DNA of 64,000 nucleotides, taken from NCBI GenBank assembly GCA_007922305.1, contig ML677387.1, positions 1,280,227-1,344,226 on the forward strand, written 5' to 3'. Below the pieces are notes generated by a model, which was not told the DNA's origin, ran no database searches, and saw nothing but the letters and a program-made list of their open reading frames with translations. This stretch comes from Dermatemys mawii. Its lineage: Eukaryota > Chordata > Testudines > Dermatemydidae. The translations under genes were made by a program, and so were the position numbers. Positions 32,571-45,733 of this stretch are shown in pieces (position 1 is the stretch's first letter; each line of letters opens with the position of its first letter).

Positions 32571-33214
32571 ACAGGAAAACTGTGCTGGATGGCACTGTCA
32601 GTTCCCAGAGGAAGGAAGGGAAATGAGAGTCTGGGAGTGGTTTCTTCTCGGGTTTGAGGTCTGTTGAGCAGAGGATGAGAAAAGGTGTTTGAAACTTCCT
32701 GGAATGGACTTGTCATACTAACAAATCCATCCGGGGACCATGACACATTGGATTAAACTGTGGAGAAGAGCCAAGTCGGGGACCCTCTCTTCAAAACGCC
32801 CCCCAACAGGGCAAATCCAGTTCAGTGCTTCAAGCAAACCCAGCAAGGGGGTCAATGGCAGAGCAAGGCCAGTGGGCAGGGGCAGGACTGGGTATTGGGG
32901 ATGGAGTGGGGCAGCACGACCTGCTGTCTGAGCCCTCTGCTTGGGCCAGTTCTTCTCACCTGTGCCAACGTGTCCCCACTCCAAGGATCACCTCCCCTTT
33001 TCACTGCTCCTGCCCCCCGTCTAGCTCTGCTCAGTCACCCACAGGCTAACAGTGAGCCATGCCAGTCAGCTGGCGTGGAATAGAGCAGGCATGGTACAGA
33101 AGTCTGAGCACAGGGTAGGGCCAGGAACGCTTATGAGAACTCCCTCTCTGCCCTGAGACATTTCACTTGCCTGTAGATGAACGAGTCCCTCAGAACAGAG
33201 AATGTCTCTCTCTT

Positions 33215-33372
33215 TCTGGATTGTGACTCAGGAATCCTGCCATTGGCCTGGGGCCAGTCATAGTACTGCTCTGTGCCTCAGTTTCCCCATCTGTAAAAGG
33301 AAGATAATGATCCTGACCTGCTCAGTCAGATGACAAGTGCTGTGGAAGAGCTTGGTCTTATTCTTATAACTG
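33215..33372 (+). repeat. MIR-type SINE remnant
   Basis: The plus strand has GGGGCCAGTCATAGTACTGC, CTCTGTGCCTCAGTTTCCCC and ATCTGTAAAAGGAAGATAAT, the diagnostic core and 3' half of MIR. Confidence 0.88.
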
Positions 33373-36300
33373 CGACCCAGCTCAGGCATCGCCAGGAAGA
33401 GAGTTGTTCCTTGGGCAAAATGCCTTTCTGCCTGAGAGAGCGGCTGAGGAAAAGGCGAAAAGGTGGGTGCTTGGCCTTTTAAAACCACAGCCGTGTGGGA
33501 AGGGACCCTTGGGTCAGCCCCACAGCAGCCATTGGTTCTCCAGGTGAAGAATCCAGCAGAGGGGACTTTGTCTCCAGGGATCCTCCAGGGCATTTTTAGC
33601 AGTTGATTAGTCACCTAGAAGCCACCAGTCTCTCCTGTGATTAGGCCTTCACCTAGTCACGGGGACACTCATCAGGGCAAACTCAAACGCTAAATAAAAC
33701 AGAGCAATACCAATCGCCCTCTACGGGGGGTGGGAAAATCAACTCGATCCTGACGCCAGCTGTAAGGGCCTGGGTTTCTGGAAGATCTCTCACCACAGGC
33801 CTTTCCGGGTGTGCGGAGTGCGGCGCTTTATGAGAGGACTTGGAGAGAGGCTTCCATAGAGCGGGAGCAGCTCTTAGCCAAGGAGTAGCTGTGCAAGAGG
33901 CCACTCAGCTTGCATGGACGAGACAAAGAACTAAAGCTGCTTTGGCCACCCTGGAGTCTTTGCTTCCACAAATCACAGTTTAAAAGACTGTTCTCCCAGA
34001 TGACTGGCTGGCCAGATCCTGCACTTGTGTTGCAGTGAAAATATTTCTGTTACTCAGAGCCTGCCTGGGTTGGAATAGAAGTTTCTGCTCAGTTTCTGCT
34101 TAATGTGCCAGGCTGTATATTCAGATTACAACTTTTTCTGGCATGCAACGTAAATTTTAAATGCCTCTTTTAAGCCCCAACCATTGTGCTGCCTAAGAAG
34201 TGCTGTTTCAGCTGCGTTTTTTCCAAGGCACCAGTTTTATCCCAGTGGATGGTTAATTTCACCCCAGGTGTGTGTCTGTCCCCCAGGCCCTTTCCAATAG
34301 CTCACTAGCACCATCTGTTATTTAAGGTTCATGGCACACACTGCAATGCATAAATAGTTTGTGTGTGTGTGCTAGGCTCGGTGTGTGCCTGACCTGGGCT
34401 TGCTCGTGCATATAAATACTTTAGAGAAAAGCATTGCCTGCTTTGGGGCTTCACAGTCTACCTGGTTCTCCAGAGGGGTGTTCTAGATCTGGGGTATTAA
34501 ACAGTCCCACTTCTAAGGCGTTTTGCTCAGCATTGGCTTTACAGTCCTGTGTGTAATGTTCTGTCCTTCGCTATGACATCCTGGTAATTGGGTCATAGAA
34601 ATATCTGAGATTAGATCTTTGGCTCTCCTCTCACTTATACAGGTGTAGATCAGGAGGAAGGTCAGTTGTGTCAATAGAGTTCATCTGGTGTAAGGAGGAC
34701 GAATCAGGCTTGGTGCATGCAGCCTCTAGGGAGTTATGTTTTGCCATGCTTTAGAGGTAGCTGTTTTTCCTCCAAATTTCCACGTAAATCTCAAGATGCG
34801 GTTGGCCTTGTCCCTGTGCCAGGACTGCCTTCAACAGCCATCTCTTGAGAGGCTCATTTGAATTTAGGAAAGGAAACTGAAGAATTTCCTTTTCTTGCTT
34901 CAGGGCAGAGCAAATAATGGGGCCTTTATTCCCTGATAATTAGCCCTGTAAAAAAAGCAAGTTTTAACTTTGCTCCGGCTCCAGCCTTCCATGTGAAAAG
35001 GAGCCTGTTACAGGAATCCTGGCACGGAACGACTTTCCCCGTGAACTCTAGAAGAGCGGGGTAATTGCAGAGACCTAGCAGTACGTTTCCAGAGTGAGAG
35101 GAATGGCTCTAGGGGGCTGAGAAAGGCGTTAGAACGTTATAAAAGGCACACGAAGTAGACTGTTGTTACGCTGGCAGGTAAACAGAGTGGATAAACAGTC
35201 AGCCATAGAGTCTTCATTCCAGCACAAAACACAAACCTTACGCTGAATGCCACTGCCAGCCACAGCATCCCAACCCCCTTGACATCTGCCATCATAAGTG
35301 GACCCTACGCGGGCAGCATCAGCAGAGGCCAAATGTGAATCAATTCCCTTCGTGCCCTTCCAGGATCTGGCAGGGACAGCGTGCGTGGGAAGTCTGTAGC
35401 TATTCGCCTGGCATAGGCTGAGTCTGGAGTGGAACAGAGTGACCATCTGCCTGCCCCAGGTTTCTCCTATTCTTACAGGGATCCCTGCAGGAAGGTTGGG
35501 CTGGGGGAAGGACTGGTTTTGCCTCCCTCTAAAACTGTAGGAAAGCTAAAAGAGCCAGACCAACCAGCATTCTCAAAATTCAGAGTGTGTGTGTGTTGGG
35601 GTGGCCCATCCCTGCTGGCTTTGCCACCACCTGACTGAGCAGAGAGAAGAAAGGGGGGGAGAGGAGGGGCGAGAGACGCTTGTTATTTTTTAATAACTGC
35701 CAAACAGATGGAGCAGCAGCAGCACAGAGCGTATTAATGGGGAGCTCTGTGCCAGGGAAAATGGAGCTTTTGTGCACTCACCGTCCTCAAGGACTGGAAG
35801 CCGGAGTGGAGGGAGATGGTAGCCCAGCTGCGTACAGCTGGGATTCTCTTTGAGCGGATGACTTAATGCTCTGAGTGGCTCTGGCACTTGCCTTCCCTCC
35901 CAAGTCATATTTATCCTGCTACAGCACCTAGGAGCGCTGAGCTCTGTTGCCACTCGTCCTCCGAGCCCCCTCCCACCCACTCCCATGCCCCTGCCTCTGA
36001 ACACAGCTGCTGCGGCGGGGCCCATTTGGCCATCACAGGTCAGAACCCCGAGACAAAGTTCTGCAAAGCGCCATTTAAATGGGTGTGCTGTTTCAGTTAG
36101 AAAAGGACCCATCAAAACCCAGCAAACCTCCAGCACAAAACTTTGGGGGACAGATTCAGATGCTTATTCATCACGCTAAGGCAGGAAATGATGAATCCCT
36201 TTTAAAAATCTCCCTTCAGCTGCATTGCCATCAGCTGCTGAGATACAGTTCCTTCCTACTCCTGCCATATGAACAATAACCCTCCTCCACATCTTCGGTG

Positions 36301-36689
36301 AAGAGCAGGGCCCTATGAACAACGCGAGAGGGGATTAAGTGAAGTCCAAGGAGAGCCAGCTGCTATTGGAGTGTTTTACGTTGCGTCAGAAGCTACAGAA
36401 ACTTCCCACAGATAAAAGTAGCACATCGGCCTCAACCTGCCTGACAAACCTGTCCTGAATTAGCTAGACAGAGCCAACAGCCTCAGGCTAAGTGGATGTG
36501 GAACCCGTCCCCTCCGGAGCACAGAACTGCAGCTCCAGTCCCTCTGCTCTGCTCGCCTGACTTTGCACTCATGAGCAGAGCCGAGGGGGGCAGGACGCCA
36601 GACCCTCCGCTGGTCTGAAAGGACACGGCAGCTCCAGCAATGGTTTCCCCCGTGACTCCCCTGACAAGTGGCATTTTTCAAACCCACTC
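33373..36689. other. Long unique non-coding stretch
   Basis: CpG-poor sequence with no repeat family recognised over about 3.3 kb. 34000-35000 is AT-richer. It would be a natural place to look for conserved non-coding elements, but the sequence alone does not show any. Confidence 0.35.
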
Positions 36690-36925
36690 ACAGAAAACCA
36701 CAAAACATTTATTTTCCTTCCAAAAAAAGACAAAACTGAAAAGTGATTAAAAACAAAACCACCCCCCACCCCAAGAGCTTTTGGTTTCTGGATTTTTGAT
36801 GGATCCTCCCTCCCTCCCTCCCCAAATTTCAGCCAAAACTGGAATATTTTGGTTTGGGCAAAAAGGTATTTTTTACTGGAAAAGTGTTTTTGAGATAAAA
36901 ATTTCAGCCAGTTCTAGAGTCAGGC
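36690..36925. repeat. AT-rich interspersed repeat (TTTTC/GAAAA family)
   Basis: A-rich words (CAAAACTGAAAAG) on the left and T-rich words (TTTTTGAGATAAAAATTTC) on the right give weak overall dyad symmetry, ending near CAGCCAGTTCTAGAG. It resembles 62855-63160. Confidence 0.45.
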
Positions 36926-37654
36926 TGATCTACACCAGTGGAGGAGCTGCCCAGAGTTGGCTTCAGTCGCCAACTGGAGCTTCTATTTTGTTAGGAAAGC
37001 CCATCGGGGACCAGATGTCAAAACCATCTTTACCCACTCCTCCCTCTCCCCACCCCCGGCAAAACATAGCATAGGAGGCCTATGGGGAGGGGGCTAAGAA
37101 GAGGGAACCATGTAGCTGGCTGCAAGTTAGAGAAGTCCTGAAACTGCTCTAAATTGCACCAGAGGCCAAACTACCTCAGGTTTGGGGGAAAAGATAATAA
37201 AGGTGAGCAGCAGCCCACCAGTGATCGAGCCCCTTTTTAAGGTCTAAAAAAATTCTATTGCCTCATCTAGATTATCACCCAGTTGGGACAGGGTTGTTCC
37301 CTATTGTACAAACATGAGTGTTTTGCCCAGTCTGGTTTTAAAATCCAAAGTGACGTCCCTTGCACCACTGCTTCCCTGGGGAGACTGTTCTGCAGACCAG
37401 CAGACCGTGCTCTCGGCAAGTTTCTGTCCTGAGTTGAAGTCTCTTTGGTTTGGGAGAACCTGGATCCTATTACAGATCACTTAAGGAACTTTGTCTAACT
37501 TTGTCTAATTAAATCGGTTTCCCCCCCATTCCAAAGCCATCAAACCACCACTGAACTCCCAGGCTCACTGTGCAAATTAATTAAAAGAAATGCTACATTG
37601 GAAGAAGCAGCATATCAGTTGTAAGGAACAAATCCAAGATGCAAAAATGTGTTC

Positions 37655-37728
37655 GCTAAGGCTTCTATTCAGCAAAGCACTTAAATGTTACGCACGTGCT
37701 TAAAGACTTTGCTAAATCAGGGCCTCAA
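37655..37728. repeat. Short palindromic interspersed repeat
   Basis: TTCAGCAAAGCACTTAA is followed after a short loop by TTAAAGACTTTGCTAAAT and then CAGGGCC. The arms are imperfect inverted repeats. I recognise the pattern from bird and reptile sequence as a small hairpin repeat. Confidence 0.5.
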
Positions 37729-38167
37729 AATACACATGGAAGGGAAGGGAAGTGTAAAAGTGTAGTGTACAGCAGGGAGCTGCTGATTTTCATATAGAAT
37801 ACTAATATTAATGACTGGCTAGGAAAGAGGATTCTCTCTCCATGTTCAGGTTAGAATTTCCTCCGCCAGGGAAAAAAAGAAGAGGGTGGGGTAGAAAACA
37901 AAGATTCCTATAGCTCCTCCGAGACTGGCAGTGAGATCGCAAGACAGTTATGTCTACGATTGCAAAGGGAACCTTCACTAATGGGTAAATTCAACCGCAA
38001 GAGCAAACAGAACAAATGCAGCTTGGTTGCTGAGAAACTCCAGAGCAGGATACTGACAATGCACCTAAACACAGAGATTCTGCCCATTTTAGCATTAGGA
38101 TGCCAAAGAATGTTGCTGTAATGGATACACAGAGTGAAAGAGGGACTCTTCCTCCTAAGCAAATATG

Positions 38168-38850
38168 ATGAACATAAGAACTGCCATGGTCAACCCAATA
38201 GTCCATCTTGCCCAGTATCATGTCTCCAAAAGAAGACAGTACCAGAGCTTCAGGGTACAGAACAGGGCAATTGTCTTCCCCTCCTGGCAGTCAGGGGTTT
38301 AGGGTCATCCTGAATGAGGTGTTAGATCCCTGACCATCCTGGCTAATAGCCATTGATGGACCTAGTCTCCATGAATGTACCTAATTCTGTTTTGAACCCA
38401 GTTATACTTTTGGCCTTCACAATATCCCACGGCAATAAGTTCCACCGGTTAGCTGTGCATTGTGTGAAAAAGTATTTCCTTCTGTTTGCAATTCCACCAG
38501 CCTATTCATTTCATCAGGTCACCTCTGCTTTTTTTATTATGGGAAAGGCTAAACAGCACTTCTCTAGTCACTTTCTCTGCACCAGTCACTATTTTATAAA
38601 CCTCTATCATATCCCCCCTTAGTCATCTCTTTTCCAAGAAGAGCAGCCCTAATCTCTCCTTGGATAGAAGCTGTTCCATTCCCTTGATCATCTTTGTTGT
38701 CCTTCTCTGAACCTTTTCCAGTTCCACTACATGTGTCATGGGATGGAGCAACCAGTACAGCACACAGTATTCAAGGTGCAGGCATACCATGGAGTTATAT
38801 AGTAGCATTATGATTTTTGTGTCATATTTTATCCGTCTTTCTTAGTAGCT
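38168..38850 (-). mobile_element. CR1 LINE, 3' region
   Basis: The plus strand opens with ACATAAGAACTGCC, the reverse complement of the CR1 tail, then GACCATCCTGGCTAATAGCC and ATTGATGGACCTAG. At the far end the minus strand encodes VVELEKVQRRTTKMIKGMEQ, the conserved reverse transcriptase C-terminus. It is 5'-truncated and has stops. Same subfamily as 20094-20758. Confidence 0.93.
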
Positions 38851-39892
38851 GACAATGTTAGAAACTTTTAGACTGCTGGTGCACACTGAGCTGAAGTTTT
38901 CAGAAAACTACCCACACTGACTCCAAGGAAACATGGGCTTGGGAGCTTTGGAGATAAATGTAGAAGACGCAAACAGGCCTATAGACCCTAGAAATTAATT
39001 CCAGATCCATTTTGTCCTACCCTAAACATGCAGCAACAGGCTGCCTGATAAATCCAGAGCAGAGCCTTCTCCTCCAGTGCCTGCCATTCATAATGGGCTA
39101 GGCTGAAAAATACGTGGGCTGGTGCTTTGCCAAAGGGGGGTTGATTAGACTGTGAAATTCAGGGTTTCACAGCTGACCAAACTACTCAAAAAGCTCAGTC
39201 ATTTCTTCCCATTCAGAAGGAGAGTTACCATCGCCTGGTTCCAAAGCCATGGCAAATGTGAAGCAATTCCAAGTATTCACCCCTCTGTTTACTGCTGGGA
39301 ACGCAGAGAGCAGTGGCGAGCAGCAGATCTCAGCTAAGGACATGACTTTTAAGGGGAAGGAGACAGAAGGGCTTGCTGGGTGCTGGGGGCCTTCTGGTAC
39401 AAGAGCACTCTACTTGTAGCTCAGAGAGAATGTTCCCATAGCTGGTGCTCAAGATGATGTAGCATAGATTCTGAGTTTAGAAGTGCCCATAAAGCTTGCG
39501 GTTGTTGTAGTCTATAAGTGGCTTTCTTTGCGAGTTCTATTCACCTTCCAACAAAAGGTCCCGGGCCCAAAAGTATCCCAAGTGCCAGTGAGGAAAGACG
39601 TCGCCACCTGCTAGCCGCTTCTTGGCCTGTGTAAAGGGAGTTCCATTCCCTGGGCTTCTTCTGCGAAATGGGTGCACTCACACCTTGGGCACAAATTGTT
39701 CATTAAATGGCAATGTCTACAGAGAGGCCAAGGACTGAAAGGGCTACTGGAGGCAAAGTTCCCTATCTGGCCCATTGGGATCCCTACAGGGTACGGTTAA
39801 GGGACATTGGAAAGATTCATGTGGAGGGGGGAAAAGTTGGCATTTCTGCTCCTTGGTATTGCAGCCTCTTTGGTTAATAAGTCATCAGAGCA
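38851..39892. other. Unique non-coding sequence
   Basis: Nothing recognised. Confidence 0.3.
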
Positions 39893-39902
39893 NNNNNNNN
39901 NN
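39893..39902. other. Assembly gap of 10 N
   Basis: Ten unknown bases inside or next to a MIR remnant. Confidence 0.99.
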
Positions 39903-39975
39903 GGACAGCAGAGTTGGAAACTGAGCCCAGATCTCCTGAGTCCCAGCCCAGTGCCCAAGCCACAAGCCTCACTTT
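39903..39975 (-). repeat. MIR-type SINE remnant beside the small gap
   Basis: The plus strand has GAGTTGGAAACTGAGCCCAG, ATCTCCTGAGTCCCAGCCCA and GTGCCCAAGCCACAAG, the reverse complement of the tRNA-related 5' half of MIR. Confidence 0.65.
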
Positions 39976-41654
39976 CCTTTCCCTTTATGCGATTAGACAA
40001 GGAATGGACCCACGTGGGAGCAGCTGGAGTTCTCTACTATTGACCTGGAGTTCCCTTTGCTCATGCTCCCCCTTCATACAGGAATAGAGCCTGGGTTAGT
40101 GGGGTCTGGGGGTGGGAAGCAAAGTGCTATTGGCAAGGAAAGTGGAAATGTGTCAGGCAAGAGACTTGTGGGTAATTTCTATAGCAGGATCCCTAGAGGG
40201 GGAGGAACAGGCGCCAACCCCTGCTGAAGAGGGAACCGTATGGAGCGGATGGTTCTACAGAGACGTGCTCTGAGCAGAAAAAGCAGCAACTGCTCAACCT
40301 GCAGCAAGATTCCAGCCTGTTCCAAGGGACTCTCTCTTGTGAGGCCGTTTCTCCGTCGCTGCAGTCGCGGGCTCAGAGCCGTAAGCTTTGGAATGCGCAT
40401 TACGAGGAGAGAGATGCTCCCGGGTTAGCTGGGGTTCGGGATGTTGAGCTGACTTCAGCTTCCTGTTTGCAGACAATAAGTCCCTGCAAGGCCCTTGCTC
40501 AGTGGAGTTATTTGGCTGATGAAGTTCCCTTAAAATATCTTCACTAAGGGATGAAATGATCCAATGTGCATGTGCCTTTCATTAAGCAAAAACCCTGGCA
40601 GCAGAGCTCAGCTGATAGGACAAGGACTTAACACAACCTCCACCCCTCCGACAGCATTTCTTAAAATTGTAACTTCTATTGGCCGCAGTTTGCATCCATC
40701 TGCAAAAACACATTCAGGAGAGAGAACAAGAAAGAGAGGTCAGCAGCTGACTGCAAACTTATTCCCTTGAGTGTTCCTTACCTGACTTTAACCAGATGCT
40801 GTTTATCAGTCTGAATGTGCGCTACATGCTCAGCGTGACAACGACAGGAGAAATACAAGAAATACTTGTTATGCTCTGGGCTTATTCCCCCACCCCACCC
40901 CCAATAGCATCCTAGGACCGGATATACAAGTTCCAGGAGAGGAATGTGGGTCTCTGGAGTCCCAAGTCAAATCTGGAATTCATGTCTTCTGTAGATGTAC
41001 TTTATTACTTACAGGCATCAAGAAAGGTTTTGGAATAATTGTAGTGGAGAGCTGGATTGTGTAGTTAAGCCTTGAAAGTAAGGGATAATTTTAAACATGT
41101 AATGCAACCTGTCAGCCGCATGGAAAATGAATGGTGGCATATTTTGGCTTTAGGGTTTTTTCTTGTGTACACCCAGGCAGTGGTTCTGCTCCAAAGCCCT
41201 TTGAAGTCAAAGGAAGGACTCGAGCGGGGTCTGGACGAACCCTATGAGGCTTGACCAAGCTCCCATTAAAATCATTGGCCAAACACTCTGCTTCGATAGG
41301 AGCAGGGTCAGAGTTTTGGAATGCGGCAAGCCTGGCTCACCAGGAAGTAACAAGTGGCGTGTGCACGCCCGTGAACTTCACCAGCAGGGGGACAAACATC
41401 TAACAAGAGTATTTGTGGATGTGACACTAGCTTCTCGAAATCAGGAAGACCCACAATCCTCCCTAGCAAGGGCCCTGCAGAGGAGAGAGCATGGGACACT
41501 GTGGAGCTGTAGTGAATAGTCCAGACCGGAGACCTCTAAAGCTAGTGCCATGGGGGCTCGGGAGCAAAGAGTGGGTACAAACGGATAGGAATCTAGGGCC
41601 AGCCCTGGGTTTCTCTGTATGTGACCATGTGCAGCTCCTTTATAATCCCTAAAT
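39976..41654. other. Unique non-coding sequence
   Basis: Nothing recognised. Confidence 0.3.
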
Positions 41655-41702
41655 AAGACGAGGAAGACTTTGTAGCACCTTAGAGACTAACTAGTTTAAA
41701 CC
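41655..41702. repeat. Small fragment of the hammerhead-associated repeat
   Basis: The plus strand has TTTGTAGCACCTTAGAGACT and then AACTAG, which matches the arm region (GTGGCACCTTAAAGACTAAC) of the repeat at 24746-24901. The ribozyme core itself is not retained. Confidence 0.5.
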
Positions 41703-42639
41703 TTTATAATGCCTGCATTCATCTTCCTGCCCCGTCATTAGCTGCTCTATCATGCCATAGTCTGGACGCTCACATGCACCGTACTCTTCACCGCTCAGCA
41801 AGCAAACATTTTCCATGCCTGGGAAGCAGAGACCTCTCAAGTAATATGCTGTCCCATCGGAGGTTAGACAGCGGTAAGTGAGGGCAGGGAGAATTCATCC
41901 CTTCTTATCAGGCAGCTGGACAGAGCGAAGAGGACACTGAATTCACGACAGCTTTGCATTAGGCAAACAGGTAAGAGCAACTCGTGATCTGATAGATACA
42001 AGAAGGGGCTGGGACAGATAAGCTCCAGGGGCTGGAATGAACTTGTGTGTGTATATGTAGGGGGAGAGAGAGGGAATGGTAGATGGGTATCAAGGATGAA
42101 AGCTGGAAGACCAGAGTCTATTCTCCTTCCAGGCCCTCTGTAGCCCAGATCCCTGTGTCTCGGTCCCATCCTGCAGAAGCCGTTCTGCACGCCACACATC
42201 GTTCAGTAACTGTCTCTGCACTGGGGACCTGTAGTAAGCTACTGCTGAGTGCTGGACAGATGAGCTCTGCATCGTGGCTGGCTCACTAAGCTTTCTAGAT
42301 TACGGTCTCAATTATGTCGGGCATAAGAACTATTTGTAATGGCCCCATGAGAGGCCACTGGAGGGGAGCTTGGGGATGGTTTTCTTGTTTTCCTAGCTCT
42401 GTGAAAGCACTAAGTGGAGGCAGGGTTTCCAATACCCATTGTAGGCTGTAGCCCCGCCATGCAGAGCTCTGCTGAGGACAGAGCTGCTCAAGGGGGCCAC
42501 GCCGCACAAAGTTCACCCTTTTACCCATCAGATTATTAAAGGTCTGGAGACCCAGCCGTTTCTTCTCTTCTATAAATTGTTCTGAGACATGCAGGCCGTA
42601 GAATAATCTCTGTAAAACAACAATACTTAGCACTGACAT
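41703..42639. other. Unique non-coding sequence
   Basis: Nothing recognised. Confidence 0.3.
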
Positions 42640-42795
42640 CCACCGCCTGCCCCCCAGCTTTTCAGCTAGGGATCTCCCAGGGTTCTGCGTAGGCAGGTGA
42701 GTATTATCAGCCCCGTCACTTTGATGGGGAAATGGAGGCACAGAAAGATGCTGACAGAGCAGGGAACAGAATTCACAAGCTCTGGACATCCCATC
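42640..42795 (-). repeat. Diverged MIR-type SINE remnant
   Basis: GTGAGTATTATCAGCCCC, GATGGGGAAATGGAGGCACA and then GAATTCACAAGCTCTGG follow the reverse complement order of MIR, with many changes. Confidence 0.55.
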
Positions 42796-43258
42796 TGGTG
42801 ACCAACTGCTTCCTACAGCAGCACGTGCAAGTGCGAAAGAGCGATCAGAAGATGACGCCTACGTTTTTTTGACTCAGCAACTTCTTCTGGATTATTACAC
42901 TGGGAGTTATGGGAGGTGTTTCTTGAAATTGGAGTTTAATTTTGCAAACACTTAGGGCTGGGCTTGATTCTCATTCACACAAAGCACTCTGGCAGCATAT
43001 AGGGGCCTTAAAGCAAGAGTTACATTTATACTTCTGCTCGCACACAGCAGTGGTGTCAAGCAGCAGGATCATAAGTGCGAATAGGTCCGTAGCCGCTCTC
43101 TAAGTACAGTAAAGCTGATGCACACAGGGCCTGGGTACTTGGACTGGAACAAAGTCGCATGGAGAATTTTAAACACAAGGAGAGACGTTTTGACCTGCAT
43201 CACTAACTGAACTAGGACCAAGTGGAGCGGGGGAAGCAGGGAGCAGAACAGGGCTTTG
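42796..43258. other. Unique non-coding sequence
   Basis: Nothing recognised. Confidence 0.3.
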
Positions 43259-43350
43259 GAACGATTTGTGTAGTAGGAGTGCTGAAAGTGGAAGCCATGT
43301 ATTTGGTTGTTATTACCACAGCCAACCCCTAGTTCCAGCACCCCTGGAGC
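43259..43350. repeat. Short repeat with GGAGTGCTG / CAGCACCCC ends
   Basis: TGTAGTAGGAGTGCTGAAAG on the left and CCCCTAGTTCCAGCACCCCT on the right are short inverted ends around an 80-bp body. I recognise this as a common turtle interspersed repeat of uncertain class. Confidence 0.5.
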
Positions 43351-45525
43351 AGAACGTTGCTATGCTTGGCACATGAGAGAGGGTAGAAAGCAGCATTCTG
43401 ACCATGGGCTGACTGTTAGAGATACCCAGAAGCCACAAGCCCAGCTGCAGTCAGTGGGACCAACGGCAAGCTAGGCCTGTACGGACTTCCAGGGAGCTGG
43501 GGCCTGCAGATGCGGAGAGGAGGGAGTTACAGAAGTCGGGGCAGAGCATGGTGGGAGGGAGGTTCTACTGTCACTGCCAGAGGAGGTGGTTTTCGAGTGA
43601 GTTACCTATAGCTATTCTGCAGTGCAATCCTAGGAGACACAGCTCGTTTTCACCACAGTGTAGCGAGGTGAGGTTCCGCCGTATAGAGTCCCACCTCTTT
43701 CAGCACAGAAGACATAGCCCGAGCACAGGATGTGTGGAGGAAAGAGAGAGAGAGAGGAGGCACGTTTGAATTAAATCCTGATACCTCTAGAGTGAGTCTC
43801 AGACAAACCAGATCACAGTGCCCTGGACTCACAGACACACTGTCTGCACACTTAAACTGGGCTCTGCCCTGGGTTTAAACCCAACCTCCCCTACCATCCA
43901 CACAGAGAAACCTCCGATCTGGGTAGGGAGGGGTCTTCAGCCTGGGCTACTTTACCCAATCAGGAGCCGTGGGGGAGGAGAACCTGGATTCTGCTCCCTT
44001 TGCAGGGAAGGGGCAGGTTAAAAATCACAGGAGGCCTCCAATGCCTCCTCACAATCCCCCCGCAAAGGGCAGCCAAGTTCTCCGGCAATGGACTGCGCTA
44101 ACGAGAGGAGAATCCAGCCGGCTCTCAGCCCAAGGAGCCCTGGGACGGACGTGCCCCTGGACGCATGGGGGGAGCGCAGAAACAGTGAAGACACGGTCCT
44201 GTCGGGGGAGCTTTGGGGCGGGGATGCTCACACACTGGCGAGGCCAAGGCAGACCCAGGAGAGCTGCAGCGGAGACGGACTCAAAGCCTCTTTTGGCACG
44301 CTGGGCTCTGGCACCCCAGGCCACATTTCGTGGGTTGCACTCAGCCCCTCTCCCTTGCTCCCTGGGCAGCGGTTAGCAGACGCTGGCTTCACAGGCTCCT
44401 GCTCGCAAACACAGCGCGGAAGAAGGGGTGTGCTCCGGTGCTGTCGCTGCACAGTGGTTTTATTCAGCGGCTGTGCAGACTCGGCGAAGGAGGCCCCCGC
44501 TCCAGCTGCCCTGACTGCCAGGAACCCGGCCCATCCCCCGGGCGGAAAGCACCGTCCACATGTTTACAGGGTCTCAACCCAGGAGCTGGGCTAAAACCGC
44601 TGGAAAGAATTTCCACTCCCTCCTGTCAGACACCACAGCTCCTCCGGTTCCTCTCCCAGCCGGGAGCCAGGCAGTTTTCACTCCCACTTGCTCCGTTTTC
44701 CACCCAGTTTCTGGCTGGGGCTGTCAGGGCAAAAAGCAAAGGCAGCCGCTGGGTTCCGGTGCCTGGAAGCTGGGCACAGCTACCACATTCTGCGGGGCGG
44801 GGCTGGGTTGGGGCTGTTTGTTTTGGCAGCAGGGACCAGGCTCATTAGCAGCTCCTGTGGTCAGAGCAGCGCAGGGGCGGCTCCTCCTGTGCATTCGGGG
44901 GGTGCAAGTCACCCCAGGGAGGCTGAAGAGGACCATGACCCCCCTGCCCATACACACAGACCCCGGAGGGTTTGTGCCACGGGGGATCCAGCTCCATTCC
45001 CTTTGGTTTGCAATGACAGGTCCCTCCTCCCCCTGTCCGCGGCACAGTGCCTTCTGCAGCTCGGCCCCACCACAAGCTGCTGTCCCAAAATCTCACTGAG
45101 CCCCACAGCTGCACTGACTGCTGGAAGAAGGGCCCCAGTCAGAGGGAGTCCAGGCGATGCCCTAGTTAGGAACAAGCCGGTCTGGGAGCGTCAGGGATGT
45201 CAGCATGGAAACAGGGACCTTGCTTTCCTAAGAGGCCCGTCTGCTCCTGCTGCATCCCCATAGGACATTGGATTCCTGTCGGTGAAGTCACACAGTGTGT
45301 CTCAGGCCCATGTGTGTGTATGGGGGAGGGGAAGGCAGTTCCCAAATCCCTGTGGTGCTGGGCCTTCCCACCATGCATAAGGATGCTAATGCAGAGGCAA
45401 AATGAGGGGCAGCGTTTTGCCAGGTACGGTAGTTACCGCTGTAATCATCTCCAAAGACCAAACATTACATGAAGGTACGAGGGCGCGCCAGGATGTCAGA
45501 TGCAGCCTTTGTGATTGGACACAAA
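43351..45525. other. GC-rich unique sequence, no exon recognised
   Basis: About 44000-45150 is GC-rich with moderate CpG and long frames (up to 211 codons) in several phases on both strands. The frames overlap one another, none has a recognisable domain or biased codon use that I can see, and long open frames are expected in GC-rich DNA. A host exon or enhancer cannot be excluded. Confidence 0.35.
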
Positions 45526-45733
45526 GGCTTTGTCTACACTGCAATAACACACCTGCACTGGGGAAGGGGGAGATGTCCCAGAATCTGGGCTGCAGCCCAA
45601 ACCGAGATGTCTGCACTGAGGCAGCTGCCACGGGCCAGTGGCTTGTGGACGTACCCACGGCTTTGGGTACGTCCACAAGCCACATTGCCTTGTGGACGTA
45701 CCCAAAGGACCCCAGTGTGAGAAACGCTGCTCA
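45526..45733. mobile_element. Composite of DNA-element fragments with a triple inverted motif
   Basis: It starts TTTGTCTACACTGCAATAAC, a common turtle miniature-element terminus. The word TTGTGGACGTACCCA then appears three times (about 45643, in inverse near 45663, and again near 45689). It ends AGTGTGAGAAACGCTG, a hAT-like terminus on the right. The parts probably come from two elements joined or rearranged. Confidence 0.6.

Noticed and set aside
44088..45263. Frames of 168-211 codons in the GC-rich block
   Set aside because: Several overlap in different phases and on both strands, no domain is visible, and long chance frames are expected at this GC content.
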